DNA of 60,223 nucleotides from Paracoccaceae bacterium (GCA_028874915.1 JAPPHA010000109.1:1-60223); one strand, 5' to 3'. Positions 28,568 through 38,216 are shown, counted from the first letter of the stretch. The notes: generated by a model not told the origin, from the sequence alone. Numbers and translations are program-made.

Positions 28568-29371
28568 ATGAATTCGTCAATCGTCAAGATCCGTGGCGTC
28601 CATGTTCACTACCGGACGGACGGTTCGGAAGACCGACCGACCGTTGTCTTCTCGAATTCACTCGGTACCGACCTGAGGGTTTGGGATGCGGTTGCCGATC
28701 GGTTGAGGCCTGACTTTCGCCTGGTCGTTTACGACAAGCGGGGTCACGGGCTCTCCGATTGCCCGGACGGCCCTTGGTCGATCCGGGATCACAGCAGGGA
28801 CCTTGCCGGTCTTCTCGATGCCCTGGGTATCGGGAGGGCGATCGTCTGCGGGCTGTCGGTCGGTGGCATGATTGCCCAGGACCTCGCCGCCACACGGCCG
28901 GAATGTGTCGAGGGCCTGATCCTCTGTGACACCGCAACCAGGATCGGCGACCCGGAGCTCTGGAACGCGCGGATCTCCGCAGTGACCGGACAAGGCCTGT
29001 CATCAATCGCCGACACGGTCCTTGAACGATGGTTCTCGAGTCGGTTTCGGAGCGAACGGGTCGAGTTCCACAAGTGGCGCAACATGCTCCTGAACACGCC
29101 GGCCGACGGCTACGCGAGGACTTGCGGGGCGATTAGGGACGCCGACCTGACGGAGGCAACGGCACGACTGCGGATTCCGGCGTTGGCAATGGTCGGCGCT
29201 CTCGACCAGGCGACGCCACCGGAAAGGGTGGAAGCCATGGCCGCGTTGATTCCGGGGTGCCGTTTTCGCGTGATTCCGGATGTTGGCCATTTGCCCTGTG
29301 TGGAGGTGCCTGATACGGTCGCTGACATCATCCTCGAATTCTGTCGGGAGATCCTGTTGGCCGATGTCTGA
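28568..29371 (+). CDS. pcaD: 3-oxoadipate enol-lactonase
   Basis: A 267-residue alpha/beta hydrolase, the standard PcaD size. It hydrolyses 3-oxoadipate enol-lactone to 3-oxoadipate in the protocatechuate branch. Motifs: YDKRGHGLSDCP (about 55-66), nucleophile Ser97 in GLSVGGM, a late acid in GALDQATPP and His in DVGHLPCVE. ATG 28568 was chosen because the conserved part begins directly after it. The pcaC start lies 8 bp inside its 3' end. No pcaHG, pcaB, pcaIJ or pcaF is present nearby. Confidence 0.88.
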   Translation: MNSSIVKIRGVHVHYRTDGSEDRPTVVFSNSLGTDLRVWDAVADRLRPDFRLVVYDKRGHGLSDCPDGPWSIRDHSRDLAGLLDALGIGRAIVCGLSVGGMIAQDLAATRPECVEGLILCDTATRIGDPELWNARISAVTGQGLSSIADTVLERWFSSRFRSERVEFHKWRNMLLNTPADGYARTCGAIRDADLTEATARLRIPALAMVGALDQATPPERVEAMAALIPGCRFRVIPDVGHLPCVEVPDTVADIILEFCREILLADV

Positions 29372-29768
29372 TCGCTACGACATCGGCATGGCAACGCGGC
29401 GGGCCGTACTCGGTGATGCTCATGTGGATCGCGCCGAAGCCCGAAAGACCGACTTCGATTCCGCCTTTCAGGCTTTCATAACGGAAGGAGCCTGGGGAAG
29501 CGTCTGGTCCCGCCCGCATTTCACCCGTCGCGAACGCTCCATCGTGACCATCGCCCTTCTCGCGGGGCTTGGCAATTTCGAGGAACTCGCCATGCATGTC
29601 CGGGCGACCGCCAGAACCGGCGCCACCGCCGAAGACCTCAAGGAGGCCATGCTGCACGTGGCTGTCTACGCCGGCGTTCCCCGGGCGAACCGGGCGATCG
29701 GAATCATCAAGACCGTGTTGTCCGAGATGGAGACTGGCGATGCGTCGTCGGCGGAGGATTCCCCCTGA
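29364..29768 (+). CDS. pcaC: 4-carboxymuconolactone decarboxylase
   Basis: A 134-residue protein of the AhpD/CMD fold, normal length for PcaC. It forms 3-oxoadipate enol-lactone, the substrate of PcaD. Features: GAWGSVWSRPHFTRRERSIVTIALLAGLG (split around residues 42-70), which is typical of PcaC, then EELAMHVRATARTGAT and the HVAVYAGVPRAN segment with its histidine. It overlaps pcaD by 8 bp and the next gene by one base, so the three genes are translationally coupled. Confidence 0.9.
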   Translation: MSDRYDIGMATRRAVLGDAHVDRAEARKTDFDSAFQAFITEGAWGSVWSRPHFTRRERSIVTIALLAGLGNFEELAMHVRATARTGATAEDLKEAMLHVAVYAGVPRANRAIGIIKTVLSEMETGDASSAEDSP

Positions 29769-30592
29769 TGGCGGATCCCTGCATCATTTGCGTCGCCATT
29801 ACAGGCTCCCTGCCGACCAAGGACAACAACCCGGCGGTGCCGATTTCGATCAGCGAACAGGTGGAAAGCACCCAGGAAGCCTTTGAGGCCGGCGCCCGGA
29901 TCGTTCACTGCCATGTCCGCAATCCGGATCAGACGCCGACCTCCGATCCCGAGCGGTTTGCTCGGCTGAAGGAGGAACTGGCGACCCATTGTCCGGACAT
30001 GATCATACAGTTCTCGACGGGCGGGCGCAGTGGTGCAGGACGGGAGCGAGGCGGCATGCTGCCGCTTGGACCCCACATGGCCTCACTGTCCGTCGGATCC
30101 TGCAATTTTCCCACGCGGGTCTATGAGAACAGCCCCGATCTCGTGGATTGGCTTGCGAGCGAAATGAACAGGTATGGCGTTCGGCCCGAGATTGAGGCCT
30201 TCGACATCAGTCACGTCTTTCAGGCAGCCGTCATGGTGGGTGACGGTCGGCTGCCGGCCAACATCCATATCCAACTCGTGATGGGTGTAAAGAACGCACT
30301 GCCTGTCGATCGTGAGGCCTTCGATTTCTTTCGACGAACCCGGGAACGGCTGTTGCCGGATGCAACCTGGTGCGCGGCCGGTATCGGCGCCGGTCAGATC
30401 ACGGTCAATGAATGGTGCATTCGCGAAGGCGGCCACGTGCGGACCGGACTTGAAGACAACGTTCGCCTCGACCGCCATCGCCTCGCGCCATCGAACGCTG
30501 CCTTGGTCGAACGAGCGGCCGAACTTTGTGCGACATTCGGGCGAGAACTGGCGACGCCCGCCGACACTCGCCGTATTCTGGGCTTCGCATGA
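29768..30592 (+). CDS. Beta-keto acid cleavage enzyme (BKACE, DUF849)
   Basis: A 274-residue TIM-barrel metalloenzyme of the family of Kce, the 3-keto-5-aminohexanoate cleavage enzyme. These enzymes use acetyl-CoA to cleave a beta-keto acid, giving acetoacetate and the CoA ester of the remainder. The zinc ligands of the HCHVR motif (His47, His49) and the conserved TVNEWCIREGGHVRTGLEDN segment near the C-terminus are present. Coupling to pcaD and pcaC points to 3-oxoadipate as substrate, which would yield succinyl-CoA and acetoacetate and replace PcaIJ and PcaF. This is inference; BKACE members use many keto acids. Confidence 0.88.
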   Translation: MADPCIICVAITGSLPTKDNNPAVPISISEQVESTQEAFEAGARIVHCHVRNPDQTPTSDPERFARLKEELATHCPDMIIQFSTGGRSGAGRERGGMLPLGPHMASLSVGSCNFPTRVYENSPDLVDWLASEMNRYGVRPEIEAFDISHVFQAAVMVGDGRLPANIHIQLVMGVKNALPVDREAFDFFRRTRERLLPDATWCAAGIGAGQITVNEWCIREGGHVRTGLEDNVRLDRHRLAPSNAALVERAAELCATFGRELATPADTRRILGFA

Positions 30593-30649
30593 GCCTCCAG
30601 TCCGCGTCGAGAACCGGGTCGGCGGCGCGGCGGGGAAGGAACGAAACCC

Positions 30650-31918
30650 ATGCAAATCCGGCAGCGCCTCTGGATCTATCTCGGATTGAGCCTGGCGGCA
30701 GCGGCGGCCGGAACCGCAGTCGCCCGTATCGGTGAAACGGGATGGACGCTCTTTGGAACACTTTTCCTTTGCGTTCTCGTCGCAACCCTGATTCTGGAAG
30801 CGGTCGGATTCGGTTCTGAAGTTGATCGGTCACCGGGTCCGGTCGAGCGTCCCGTACCGGACGGAATCCGGGAAAAGTTCGCGAGGCGCATTCTCGATCG
30901 CCTTCCGTTCGCTCTGATCCTGATTCACGCCGACGGTCGGATCACCTATTTGAATGATTCGGCCCGCATCGTGGCTCCGTGGATCGAGCGGCGAAGCCAC
31001 TACACCAACAGTTTCCGTGCGCCGATGGTGTTGGATGCTGTCAAGGCTACTTTTGCCGACGGAAAGTCCCGGTCGGCGGATTTTTTCGTGGTGTCTGGGA
31101 CCGGAGAACGGCATCTGCAGGCAAAAGTCGCGATCCTTCCAAAGGCCTTTGGCCGCGACCAGCAGCGTCGGGTCGTGATGGAGATCGAGGATCTGACCGA
31201 GAAGGACGCGTCGGCGAAGACGCGCAGCCGATTCGTCGCCAATGCCAGCCATGAACTGCGAACGCCGCTGGCCTCGATTCTCGGTTACGTCGAGACTCTG
31301 CTGGGTCCTGCCCGGGACGATCCCGAAATCCGGGAGGAATTCCTTCGAATCGTCCACGATCAGGGTTTGCGGATGCAGCGTCTGATCGAGGATCTGATGT
31401 CGCTGAGTGACATCGAATTCGACGAACATGTTCCGCCAGAGAGTTCTTGCGACGTTCTGTCCCTCGCAGCTCGGGCAGCTGAGGCGCTCAGGCCACTCGT
31501 CGAGGCGGACGGGCGTTCGATTTCGGTCCGATTGCCGGAGGACGGCAAGAAGAAAATGGCCGGTGATCCGGATCAGTTGACCCAGGTCTTCGTGAATCTC
31601 CTCGACAATGCGGTTCGCTACGGGGCCGGAACCATCACCCTGGAATTGACAGGTGCCGATCCGCGGTTTCCGGGAATGTTCGGGATTGCCGTATCTGACG
31701 AAGGCAAGGGAATAGCCCGCGAGCACATTCCCCATCTCACCGAACGGTTTTATCGCGTCGATGCGTCCGAGAGCCGTCAAAAGGGTGGCACCGGCCTCGG
31801 TCTCGCAATCGTCAAGCATATTCTCAACCGTCACCGCGGAGTCCTCGACATTCGTTCGGACCCCGGGGCGGGAAGCTGTTTTACGATCTGGCTTCGGGAT
31901 CCGGAGACCCGATCGTAG
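30650..31918 (+). CDS. phoR: Phosphate regulon sensor histidine kinase
   Basis: A 422-residue membrane sensor kinase. Two N-terminal hydrophobic segments (about 8-25 and 33-50) are followed by a PAS-like region (DRLPFALILIHADGRITYLND), the dimerisation/phosphoacceptor box FVANASHELRTPLASI with His201, and an ATPase domain with N (NLLDNAVRYG), G1 (DEGKGI) and G2 (GGTGLGLAI) boxes. It phosphorylates PhoB when the PstSCAB-PhoU complex signals low phosphate. It is first in a phoR-pstSCAB-phoU-phoB cluster, 221 bp upstream of pstS. Confidence 0.94.
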   Translation: MQIRQRLWIYLGLSLAAAAAGTAVARIGETGWTLFGTLFLCVLVATLILEAVGFGSEVDRSPGPVERPVPDGIREKFARRILDRLPFALILIHADGRITYLNDSARIVAPWIERRSHYTNSFRAPMVLDAVKATFADGKSRSADFFVVSGTGERHLQAKVAILPKAFGRDQQRRVVMEIEDLTEKDASAKTRSRFVANASHELRTPLASILGYVETLLGPARDDPEIREEFLRIVHDQGLRMQRLIEDLMSLSDIEFDEHVPPESSCDVLSLAARAAEALRPLVEADGRSISVRLPEDGKKKMAGDPDQLTQVFVNLLDNAVRYGAGTITLELTGADPRFPGMFGIAVSDEGKGIAREHIPHLTERFYRVDASESRQKGGTGLGLAIVKHILNRHRGVLDIRSDPGAGSCFTIWLRDPETRS

Positions 31919-32008
31919 GCTGCTACGAGCGAGGACGAGTCGAGCCGTTCGTTGCCGCAGGAACCGACCTGGTCCGGTACGGAATCCGAGATTCATTCGA
32001 TCCCGTGG

Positions 32009-32026
32009 CTGTCGCAAAACTGTCAC
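32009..32026 (+). promoter_or_regulatory. Pho box (PhoB binding site) upstream of pstS
   Basis: CTGTCGC-AAAA-CTGTCAC: two 7-bp direct repeats separated by four A residues, matching the known PhoB half-site pattern CTGTCAN. It ends 113 bp upstream of the pstS start, in the phoR-pstS gap. It implies phosphate-starvation induction of pstSCAB-phoU-phoB from an internal promoter. Confidence 0.88.
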
Positions 32027-32139
32027 ATATTCGTCGTATACCTATGTCAATGGGGGGCTAGTTGCCACGAGCCGGTGCCCGCAGGGGGGCGGGTCACCGG
32101 TGGCCAACCGGCAACAATCCCCTGACATGGAGGACTCAA

Positions 32140-33138
32140 TTGAAGACCTTTCCTGTTGCGGCCGTCGCCGCTCTGACCCTGACCCTTTCGAAGACAGCAG
32201 CGGTCGATGCTCGTGAACAAATCCGGATTGTCGGATCGTCGACGGTCTTTCCCTTTTCGACGGCCGTCGCCGAACAGTTTGGAAGAACCAGCGATTTTGC
32301 GACGCCAGTCGTTGAATCCACCGGATCCGGCGGTGGGCTGAAGCTGTTCTGTGCCGGCGTTGGAACCGAACATCCTGATGTCACCAACGCCTCACGCCGG
32401 ATGAAGGCCAGGGAATGGACGCTCTGCAACGAGAATGGCGTCACTGAAATTGTCGAATCCGTGATCGGATACGATGGCATCGTTATTGCCAACGCCAATG
32501 AAGCACCGGAGTTCGAATTGACCCGAGAACAGCTGTTCAGGGCACTGGCGAGAGGCCAGGGCGAGCCGTCGAACTGGTCCGACGTCGATCCTTCGCTTCC
32601 GGACATGGCGATCGAGGTTCTCGGACCGCCTCCGACGTCCGGAACCCGGGATGCGTTCGAGGAACTTGTCATCCAGGCAGGCGCCAAGATCGCCGGGTTG
32701 TCGACGGATGAGATCGGAGAGCTCGAAATCCGTACGGATGGTGCCTGGATTGATGCTGGCGAGAATGACAACCTCATGGTGCAGAAGCTCACCGCCAACC
32801 CCGCCGCCGTGGCGGTTTTCGGATTCTCCTTCCTCGATCAGAACTCCGACAGCATCAAGGGGGCGACGATCGAAGGGATCGAACCGACGTTCGAAAACAT
32901 CGCCTCGGGCGACTACAGCGTTTCAAGGTCGCTGTTCCATTACATCAAGAAAGCCCATGTCGGCGTGGTACCGGGGCTGCATGAATTCGCCTCGGAATTC
33001 GCCTCTGAAGCCGCGTCCGGTGAAGAGGGCTATCTGGTCGATAAGGGTCTGATCCCGTTGCCGGCCGGGGACTTCGCGGCCAATGCGGCAGCCATCGAAT
33101 CCCTTGCGATCATGACCGGCGAGGAAAAACTGAAGTAG
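32140..33138 (+). CDS. pstS: Phosphate-binding protein PstS
   Basis: A 332-residue periplasmic phosphate-binding protein. It starts with a signal peptide (KTFPVAAVAALTLTLSKTAAVDA) and continues with the ligand-loop motif IRIVGSSTVFPF, later VESTGSGGG and PPTSGTRDAF. The start is the rare TTG at 32140, chosen because GGAGG sits 6 bases before it and the signal peptide begins there; no ATG gives a plausible N-terminus. It delivers phosphate to PstCA and lies downstream of a Pho box. Confidence 0.93.
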   Translation: MKTFPVAAVAALTLTLSKTAAVDAREQIRIVGSSTVFPFSTAVAEQFGRTSDFATPVVESTGSGGGLKLFCAGVGTEHPDVTNASRRMKAREWTLCNENGVTEIVESVIGYDGIVIANANEAPEFELTREQLFRALARGQGEPSNWSDVDPSLPDMAIEVLGPPPTSGTRDAFEELVIQAGAKIAGLSTDEIGELEIRTDGAWIDAGENDNLMVQKLTANPAAVAVFGFSFLDQNSDSIKGATIEGIEPTFENIASGDYSVSRSLFHYIKKAHVGVVPGLHEFASEFASEAASGEEGYLVDKGLIPLPAGDFAANAAAIESLAIMTGEEKLK

Positions 33139-33243
33139 TGCACAAGGGGGGTCCAGAAAGGCGGACGGGGATCGTGGGCCATTCGGCCTGTTCACGGCTC
33201 CGGTCCTCGCCGCCTGGCGGACTTCCACCGGATTAGGATTCCG

Positions 33244-34629
33244 ATGCAAGGACTCCACCAACTGATCCCACTCGTCCTGTCTTGCGGGGCGATCTTTTTT
33301 TTCATCCTTGCCCGTTCGCGGGCGGTTGCGACCGCCGGGGGCGACCTGGCGTCGCTGCATTCTCGCCCAGGCTACCATGGCCTCTATGCCTTCCTTGTGA
33401 CGCTCCTGGTCGGAATAGGGCTTTATCTGTTCCTCCTTCTCGCCGGAAATGCGTACGTCAACGTCCTTCTGCTCGGCCGCGTTTTCGATCTGGCCCCCGA
33501 TATGCGTGCCATCGAGGCGACGCTGGCGGTTTCGGATGCCAAGGCCCTGGCTTTCGGCGAACCGGCGTCGCGGACCGATGCGATCCGGGATGATGTGGCG
33601 ACGCTGTTTCGATCCCTCGATTCCCTGCATTTCGCCGTTCTCGCCGTGATCCCGGTCGCCGCCGCCGGATTGGCGGGAGTTCTGATTCTGCGCCGGATCC
33701 GGCGTGACTGGCGGGCTCGAAACGGCTCGGAAGCGATCATGCGGAGCGTGCTCATGGTCTGCGCGTCAGTCGCGGTGCTCACCACCATCGGCATTGTCCT
33801 CAGCCTGATTTTCGAAACGCTGTCATTCTTTGCGACGATTGGCTGGCGGGTGGACCGCTTCCTGTTCGGTACCGAATGGTCGCCTCTCGCGGGCGTTCAT
33901 GAAGGGGTGCTCGATTCCGAACGGGTCGGGGCTTTGCCCCTGTTTCTGGGCACCCTGTTGATCACCGTCATCGCCATGACGGTGGCGGTTCCGATCGGGC
34001 TGTTCGCGGCCATCTACCTGGCCGACTTCGCCTCGGCCCGGGTCCGCACCTGGGCCAAGCCGCTTCTTGAGATTCTCGCCGGGATTCCGACCGTAGTTTA
34101 CGGGTTCTTTGCGGCCATCACAGTGGCGCCGATGCTGCGGGGAACCGGCGAAGCCATCGGCCTTTCGGTGGCCTCGGAGAGTGCCCTGGCCGCCGGGGTG
34201 GTCATGGGACTGATGATCATCCCATTCATTTCCTCACTCTCCGACGATGTCATCAACTCCGTTCCCCAAAGTCTGCGCGACGGTTCCTACGGCCTCGGCG
34301 CCACCCGGGCGGAGACCATTCGCATGGTGGTTTTGCCGGCAGCCCTTCCCGGCATCGTGTCGGCGGTGCTTCTCGGGGTGTCCCGCGCGGTTGGCGAGAC
34401 CATGATCGTCGTCATGGCCGCGGGGCAGGGGGCCAATCTGACCGTTAACCCGCTTGAGGCGGTGACCACGGTTACCGTTCAGATCGTCATGCTGATCACC
34501 GGCGACACCGAAGCGGAAACGGCCGCCGGTCCCGCCTTCACCCTCGGATTCACGCTCTTCTGCGTGACCCTCATTCTCAACGTCATCGCCCTTCGTACCG
34601 TTCGCCGGTACCGAGAGGCTTACGACTGA
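33244..34629 (+). CDS. pstC: Phosphate ABC transporter permease PstC
   Basis: A 461-residue inner-membrane permease, longer than E. coli PstC (about 320) because of an N-terminal extension with extra membrane segments (about residues 1-165), which I associate with alphaproteobacterial PstC proteins. The conserved permease core follows, including IYLADFASARVR, EILAGIPTVVYGFFA and the EAA loop LGATRAETIRMVVLPAALPGI (split near 355-375). It forms the channel with PstA. Confidence 0.93.
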   Translation: MQGLHQLIPLVLSCGAIFFFILARSRAVATAGGDLASLHSRPGYHGLYAFLVTLLVGIGLYLFLLLAGNAYVNVLLLGRVFDLAPDMRAIEATLAVSDAKALAFGEPASRTDAIRDDVATLFRSLDSLHFAVLAVIPVAAAGLAGVLILRRIRRDWRARNGSEAIMRSVLMVCASVAVLTTIGIVLSLIFETLSFFATIGWRVDRFLFGTEWSPLAGVHEGVLDSERVGALPLFLGTLLITVIAMTVAVPIGLFAAIYLADFASARVRTWAKPLLEILAGIPTVVYGFFAAITVAPMLRGTGEAIGLSVASESALAAGVVMGLMIIPFISSLSDDVINSVPQSLRDGSYGLGATRAETIRMVVLPAALPGIVSAVLLGVSRAVGETMIVVMAAGQGANLTVNPLEAVTTVTVQIVMLITGDTEAETAAGPAFTLGFTLFCVTLILNVIALRTVRRYREAYD

Positions 34630-34644
34630 AACGGTTGAACTGCC

Positions 34645-36468
34645 ATGGTTGGCAAGCCTTCACCCGAAATGTCTTCCGCCGGGGCGAGCTTCCATGGTTC
34701 CGCCGAAGCCCTGGCACGGCTCCGCCGCCGCCGCCGGTCGGATGTCCGACTCCAGGCCTATGGCAAACTGGCCATCGTCGTGGCCCTGGCCGCTCTCGCC
34801 ACGCTCGCCTGGTCCGTGGTCTCGAAGACGACAACTGCACTGAGCGAACACTATATCCGTCTGGAGTTTCCGCTTCCGGCAAACTCAATCGATCCCGAGG
34901 GCACAGGCGATGTTGCCGTGATCGGCAAGGCGGACTTCGGGGGTATCACAAAGACGGTCCTCCGGAACCGATTTCCCGGCGTCAAGGGCCGGAAAGCGCG
35001 TCGTCAACTCAACGACATTGTCAGCAGCGGAGCATCCTTTGAACTCCGTCAACACGTCCTCGACAATCCGGATCTCCTCTCGACCCCGAACAGGACAGTC
35101 ACCTTCGACTTCCTCGTCTCTGACATCGGCGATCTCTACTACAAGGGCCATTATGGCGGTTTCGACGCGACCCCGGTCGGAACGGAGGCGGTCCTCACCG
35201 TCGCGGCCTCCGGTGAAGGAAAATGGCTGGTGACATCGGAAACGCCGGTTTTCCGGGCTGCGATCGGGGACGTTCATGCCGTCCTCATCGACCAGGCCCA
35301 ACGGCTTCGGCGTCAGGCAGCATTGCAGGAGAACGGACGCCGGGTGTTCGAGGCGCAGATCCAGGACGCGGAGTCGGCAGACCGGCGTAAGGAACTCCGC
35401 GACATTGCGGACGAGCGGGCAGCGCAGCGGGACAGGCTTTCGACCGAGGCGGATGGGCTCGTTGCCCTGACCCGTCCCGGGGGCGGCCTCATTCCCTTGA
35501 ACAAGGACATGCCGTCGTTGGTGATTCGCGCCGGTCGAACGGGCTGGTACCGGCTTGCGGAAGTCGAGGCAGACCGGGCTGTTGTGACGACCCTTTTCGG
35601 TCCATCCGAGCTCCCCGGCCGGCTGGAAGCTGGCGAATGGTCGTTTCGGGTCAATGCCACACCGGAATCCAGACGCAAGGTCTCCGACCTGCAGGCAGTC
35701 TGGTTCGAAGACTTGCGGGAACGCGGAGCCGTCCGTCAGGTTGCGAACTGGCGATTCTTCACGTCCGGCGACAGTCGGGAACCGGAGCTTGCCGGGATTC
35801 TCGGCGCTGCTGTGGGGTCGTTCTGGACCATGGTTGTGACATTCGTTTTCGCCTTTCCGATCGGAGTGCTCGCGGCCGTCTACTTGGAGGAGTTCGCGCC
35901 GCGAAACCGCTGGACCGATCTCATTGAGGTGAACATCAACAATCTCGCCGCGGTGCCCTCTATCGTTTTCGGTCTGCTGGGACTCGCGGTCTTCCTCGGG
36001 TTTTTCGGCGTACCCCGTTCGGCCCCGCTCGCCGGCGGTATTGCACTTGCCCTGATGACACTGCCGACCATCATTATTGCGTCCCGAGCGGCGATCGCTG
36101 CGGTTCCACCATCCATCAGGGATGCGGCGCTCGGAGTCGGCGCCTCCAGACTTCAGACCACCTTCCACCACGTTCTGCCACTGGCCCTGCCGGGCGTACT
36201 GACCGGAACCATTATCGGAATGGCCCAGGCACTCGGCGAAACGGCGCCGCTGATCATGATCGGCATGGTGGCTTTCGTCGTCGACGTTCCGGGCGGGGTC
36301 ACCGACAGCGCCACGGCCCTGCCGGTTCAGGTGTTTCGCTGGGCCGATCTTCCGGAACGGGCGTTCGAGGCCCGAACGGCCGCTGCCATCTGTGTGCTTC
36401 TCGTGTTCCTGGTGGTCATGAACGCACTGGCGGTCTTCCTTCGCCGGCGTTTCGAACGGCGGTGGTAG
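34645..36468 (+). CDS. pstA: Phosphate ABC transporter permease PstA (long form)
   Basis: A 607-residue permease, about twice the length of E. coli PstA. One membrane segment (about 41-58) is followed by a periplasmic region of roughly 330 residues with a likely coiled or helical stretch rich in Arg/Gln/Glu (about 210-270), then the usual five-helix core with YLEEFAPRNRWTDLIEVNINNLAAVPSIVFG (split at about 414-444) and an EAA loop near LGVGASRLQTTFHHVLPLALPG. Such DUF3333-containing long forms occur in alphaproteobacteria. It starts 16 bp after pstC. Confidence 0.92.
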   Translation: MVGKPSPEMSSAGASFHGSAEALARLRRRRRSDVRLQAYGKLAIVVALAALATLAWSVVSKTTTALSEHYIRLEFPLPANSIDPEGTGDVAVIGKADFGGITKTVLRNRFPGVKGRKARRQLNDIVSSGASFELRQHVLDNPDLLSTPNRTVTFDFLVSDIGDLYYKGHYGGFDATPVGTEAVLTVAASGEGKWLVTSETPVFRAAIGDVHAVLIDQAQRLRRQAALQENGRRVFEAQIQDAESADRRKELRDIADERAAQRDRLSTEADGLVALTRPGGGLIPLNKDMPSLVIRAGRTGWYRLAEVEADRAVVTTLFGPSELPGRLEAGEWSFRVNATPESRRKVSDLQAVWFEDLRERGAVRQVANWRFFTSGDSREPELAGILGAAVGSFWTMVVTFVFAFPIGVLAAVYLEEFAPRNRWTDLIEVNINNLAAVPSIVFGLLGLAVFLGFFGVPRSAPLAGGIALALMTLPTIIIASRAAIAAVPPSIRDAALGVGASRLQTTFHHVLPLALPGVLTGTIIGMAQALGETAPLIMIGMVAFVVDVPGGVTDSATALPVQVFRWADLPERAFEARTAAAICVLLVFLVVMNALAVFLRRRFERRW

Positions 36469-36531
36469 GGGAACGGTCGCGGGAAAACCGGAGAGACACC
36501 CGGCGTCAGGGCGCTGCAGGGGGAGAATCCG

Positions 36532-37326
36532 ATGAACATTGTGGTCAAGGACGCCAGTCTGGCCGACACGGAGATCAAGATCTTGGCGCGTGACGTCAAC
36601 GTCCACTACGGAACGACGCAAGCGATTCACAATGTCGATGTTGACATTTCGGACAAGATGGTGACGGCGCTCATCGGGCCGTCGGGATGTGGAAAGTCGA
36701 CGTTCCTGCGCTGCCTGAACCGGATGAACGACACCATAGATTCATGCCGGATCACGGGCCAGATCCTCCTCGACAATCAGGACATCTATGATCGGGAGGT
36801 CGATCCCGTCCTTTTGAGGGCGCGGGTGGGAATGGTCTTTCAGAAGCCCAATCCTTTCCCCAAGTCGGTCTACGACAATGTCGCCTATGGCCCGCGAATC
36901 CACGGTCTGGTCAACAGTCGATCCGATCTGGACAATGTCGTCGAGAAGTGCCTCAAACGGGCGGCCCTCTGGCGCGAGGTCAAGGACCGGCTGCATGAAC
37001 CGGGCACCGGGCTCTCTGGAGGCCAGCAACAGCGGCTCTGCATCGCCCGCGCGGTTGCGACCGCCCCTGAGGTGTTGTTGATGGACGAACCCTGTTCGGC
37101 CCTCGATCCGATTGCCACGGCCCAGATCGAAGAACTGATCGACGAGTTACGGCTGAACTACTCGGTGGTTATCGTCACACACTCCATGCAGCAGGCGGCA
37201 CGGGTCAGTCAGAATACGGCCTTTTTTCACCTCGGAAACCTGGTCGAGTATGGTGAAACCACCAAGATCTTCACGAATCCGGAGGACCAGCGCACCCAGG
37301 ACTACATCACGGGCCGGTTCGGCTGA
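36532..37326 (+). CDS. pstB: Phosphate ABC transporter ATP-binding protein PstB
   Basis: A 264-residue ABC ATPase with Walker A GPSGCGKS (about 49-56), signature LSGGQQQR, Walker [14 protein letters not shown] and the PstB-typical [22 protein letters not shown]. It drives phosphate import through PstCA and relays the phosphate signal to PhoR via PhoU. GGGGGAGA lies upstream of ATG 36532. Confidence 0.96.
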   Translation: MNIVVKDASLADTEIKILARDVNVHYGTTQAIHNVDVDISDKMVTALIGPSGCGKSTFLRCLNRMNDTIDSCRITGQILLDNQDIYDREVDPVLLRARVGMVFQKPNPFPKSVYDNVAYGPRIHGLVNSRSDLDNVVEKCLKRAALWREVKDRLHEPGTGLSGGQQQRLCIARAVATAPEVLLMDEPCSALDPIATAQIEELIDELRLNYSVVIVTHSMQQAARVSQNTAFFHLGNLVEYGETTKIFTNPEDQRTQDYITGRFG

Positions 37327-37439
37327 ACCCGGTGGTTCGATCGCTATGGCCAATCAATCGTCTGTCGTCCTGGATGTCCCGGGCAACAATCGGGTTCGCG
37401 GCCCACGGGGCCTGATCCCGGCAAGGAGACTCTGATCTG

Positions 37440-38147
37440 ATGGAAGTTGGCCCGCACATCGTTTCCGCTTTCGACAAGGACCTGGTGGCCATTCAGGCCC
37501 GGATTTCCGAAATGGGAGGTCTTGCTGAAGACATGCTGTCTCTCGCCGTGGACGCGATCCGGTCCCGCGATGTCGCGTTGGCCGAGCAGGTGATCAGGAT
37601 GGACGACCGGCTCGACGCCCTCGAACTCGAAGTTGAAGACGTGGCACAAGTGACCATCGCTCTTCGACAACCGATGGCTCAGGACCTCAGGGACTTGCTC
37701 GCCGCCCTGAAAATCGCAACAACGCTCGAAAGGATTGGTGACCTGTCGGAAAACATTGCCCGGCGCGCAATTTATCTCGCCGGGCGAAAGAGGGTCCGTC
37801 TGTCGTCGTCGATTGTCCGCATGGGTCGCCAAACGTCGCAGCAGCTGTCGGAAGTCCTCAATGCCTATATCGCCAGGGATACCGAGGCGGCGCGGGGAAT
37901 CTGGTTGCGGGACGTGGAACTTGACGATACCTACAACGCTTTGTTCCGGGAAGTCGTGACCTACATGATGGAGGATCCGCGGACCATCGGTCTCGGCTCC
38001 CAGATGCTGTTTGTTGCCAAGAATCTGGAACGTATCGGCGATCACACGACCCATATCGCAGAATCGGTCTACTACATTGTCGAGGGGGAGCCGCTCGGCG
38101 ACGACCGGCCCAAAGGCGAACCGCTGAGCCTGGAAATTCTCGAATGA
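37440..38147 (+). CDS. phoU: Phosphate signalling protein PhoU
   Basis: A 235-residue all-helical protein with the two repeated three-helix units of PhoU. Metal-binding type motifs ERIGDLSENIARR (about 99-111) and ERIGDHTTHIAE (about 198-209) are clear. It restrains PhoR signalling and Pst transport when phosphate is plentiful. It is separated from pstB by 113 bp and from phoB by 69 bp in the same direction. Confidence 0.95.
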   Translation: MEVGPHIVSAFDKDLVAIQARISEMGGLAEDMLSLAVDAIRSRDVALAEQVIRMDDRLDALELEVEDVAQVTIALRQPMAQDLRDLLAALKIATTLERIGDLSENIARRAIYLAGRKRVRLSSSIVRMGRQTSQQLSEVLNAYIARDTEAARGIWLRDVELDDTYNALFREVVTYMMEDPRTIGLGSQMLFVAKNLERIGDHTTHIAESVYYIVEGEPLGDDRPKGEPLSLEILE

Positions 38148-38216
38148 TCGGTGTGGACATGCAAACCGACGATACGGCGATCGTTGCCGACGTGACTCCG
38201 TCGTGACGAGTCTACA

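Noticed and set aside
34645-36468. PstA twice the usual length as a gene fusion
   Set aside because: The extra part is a periplasmic region of the kind known in long alphaproteobacterial PstA proteins (DUF3333), so it is not a new fusion.
34885-36630. 581-codon open frame on the minus strand
   Set aside because: It is antisense to pstA, which has convincing permease motifs and operon context. The antisense product is Arg/Gly/Asp-rich without family signals.
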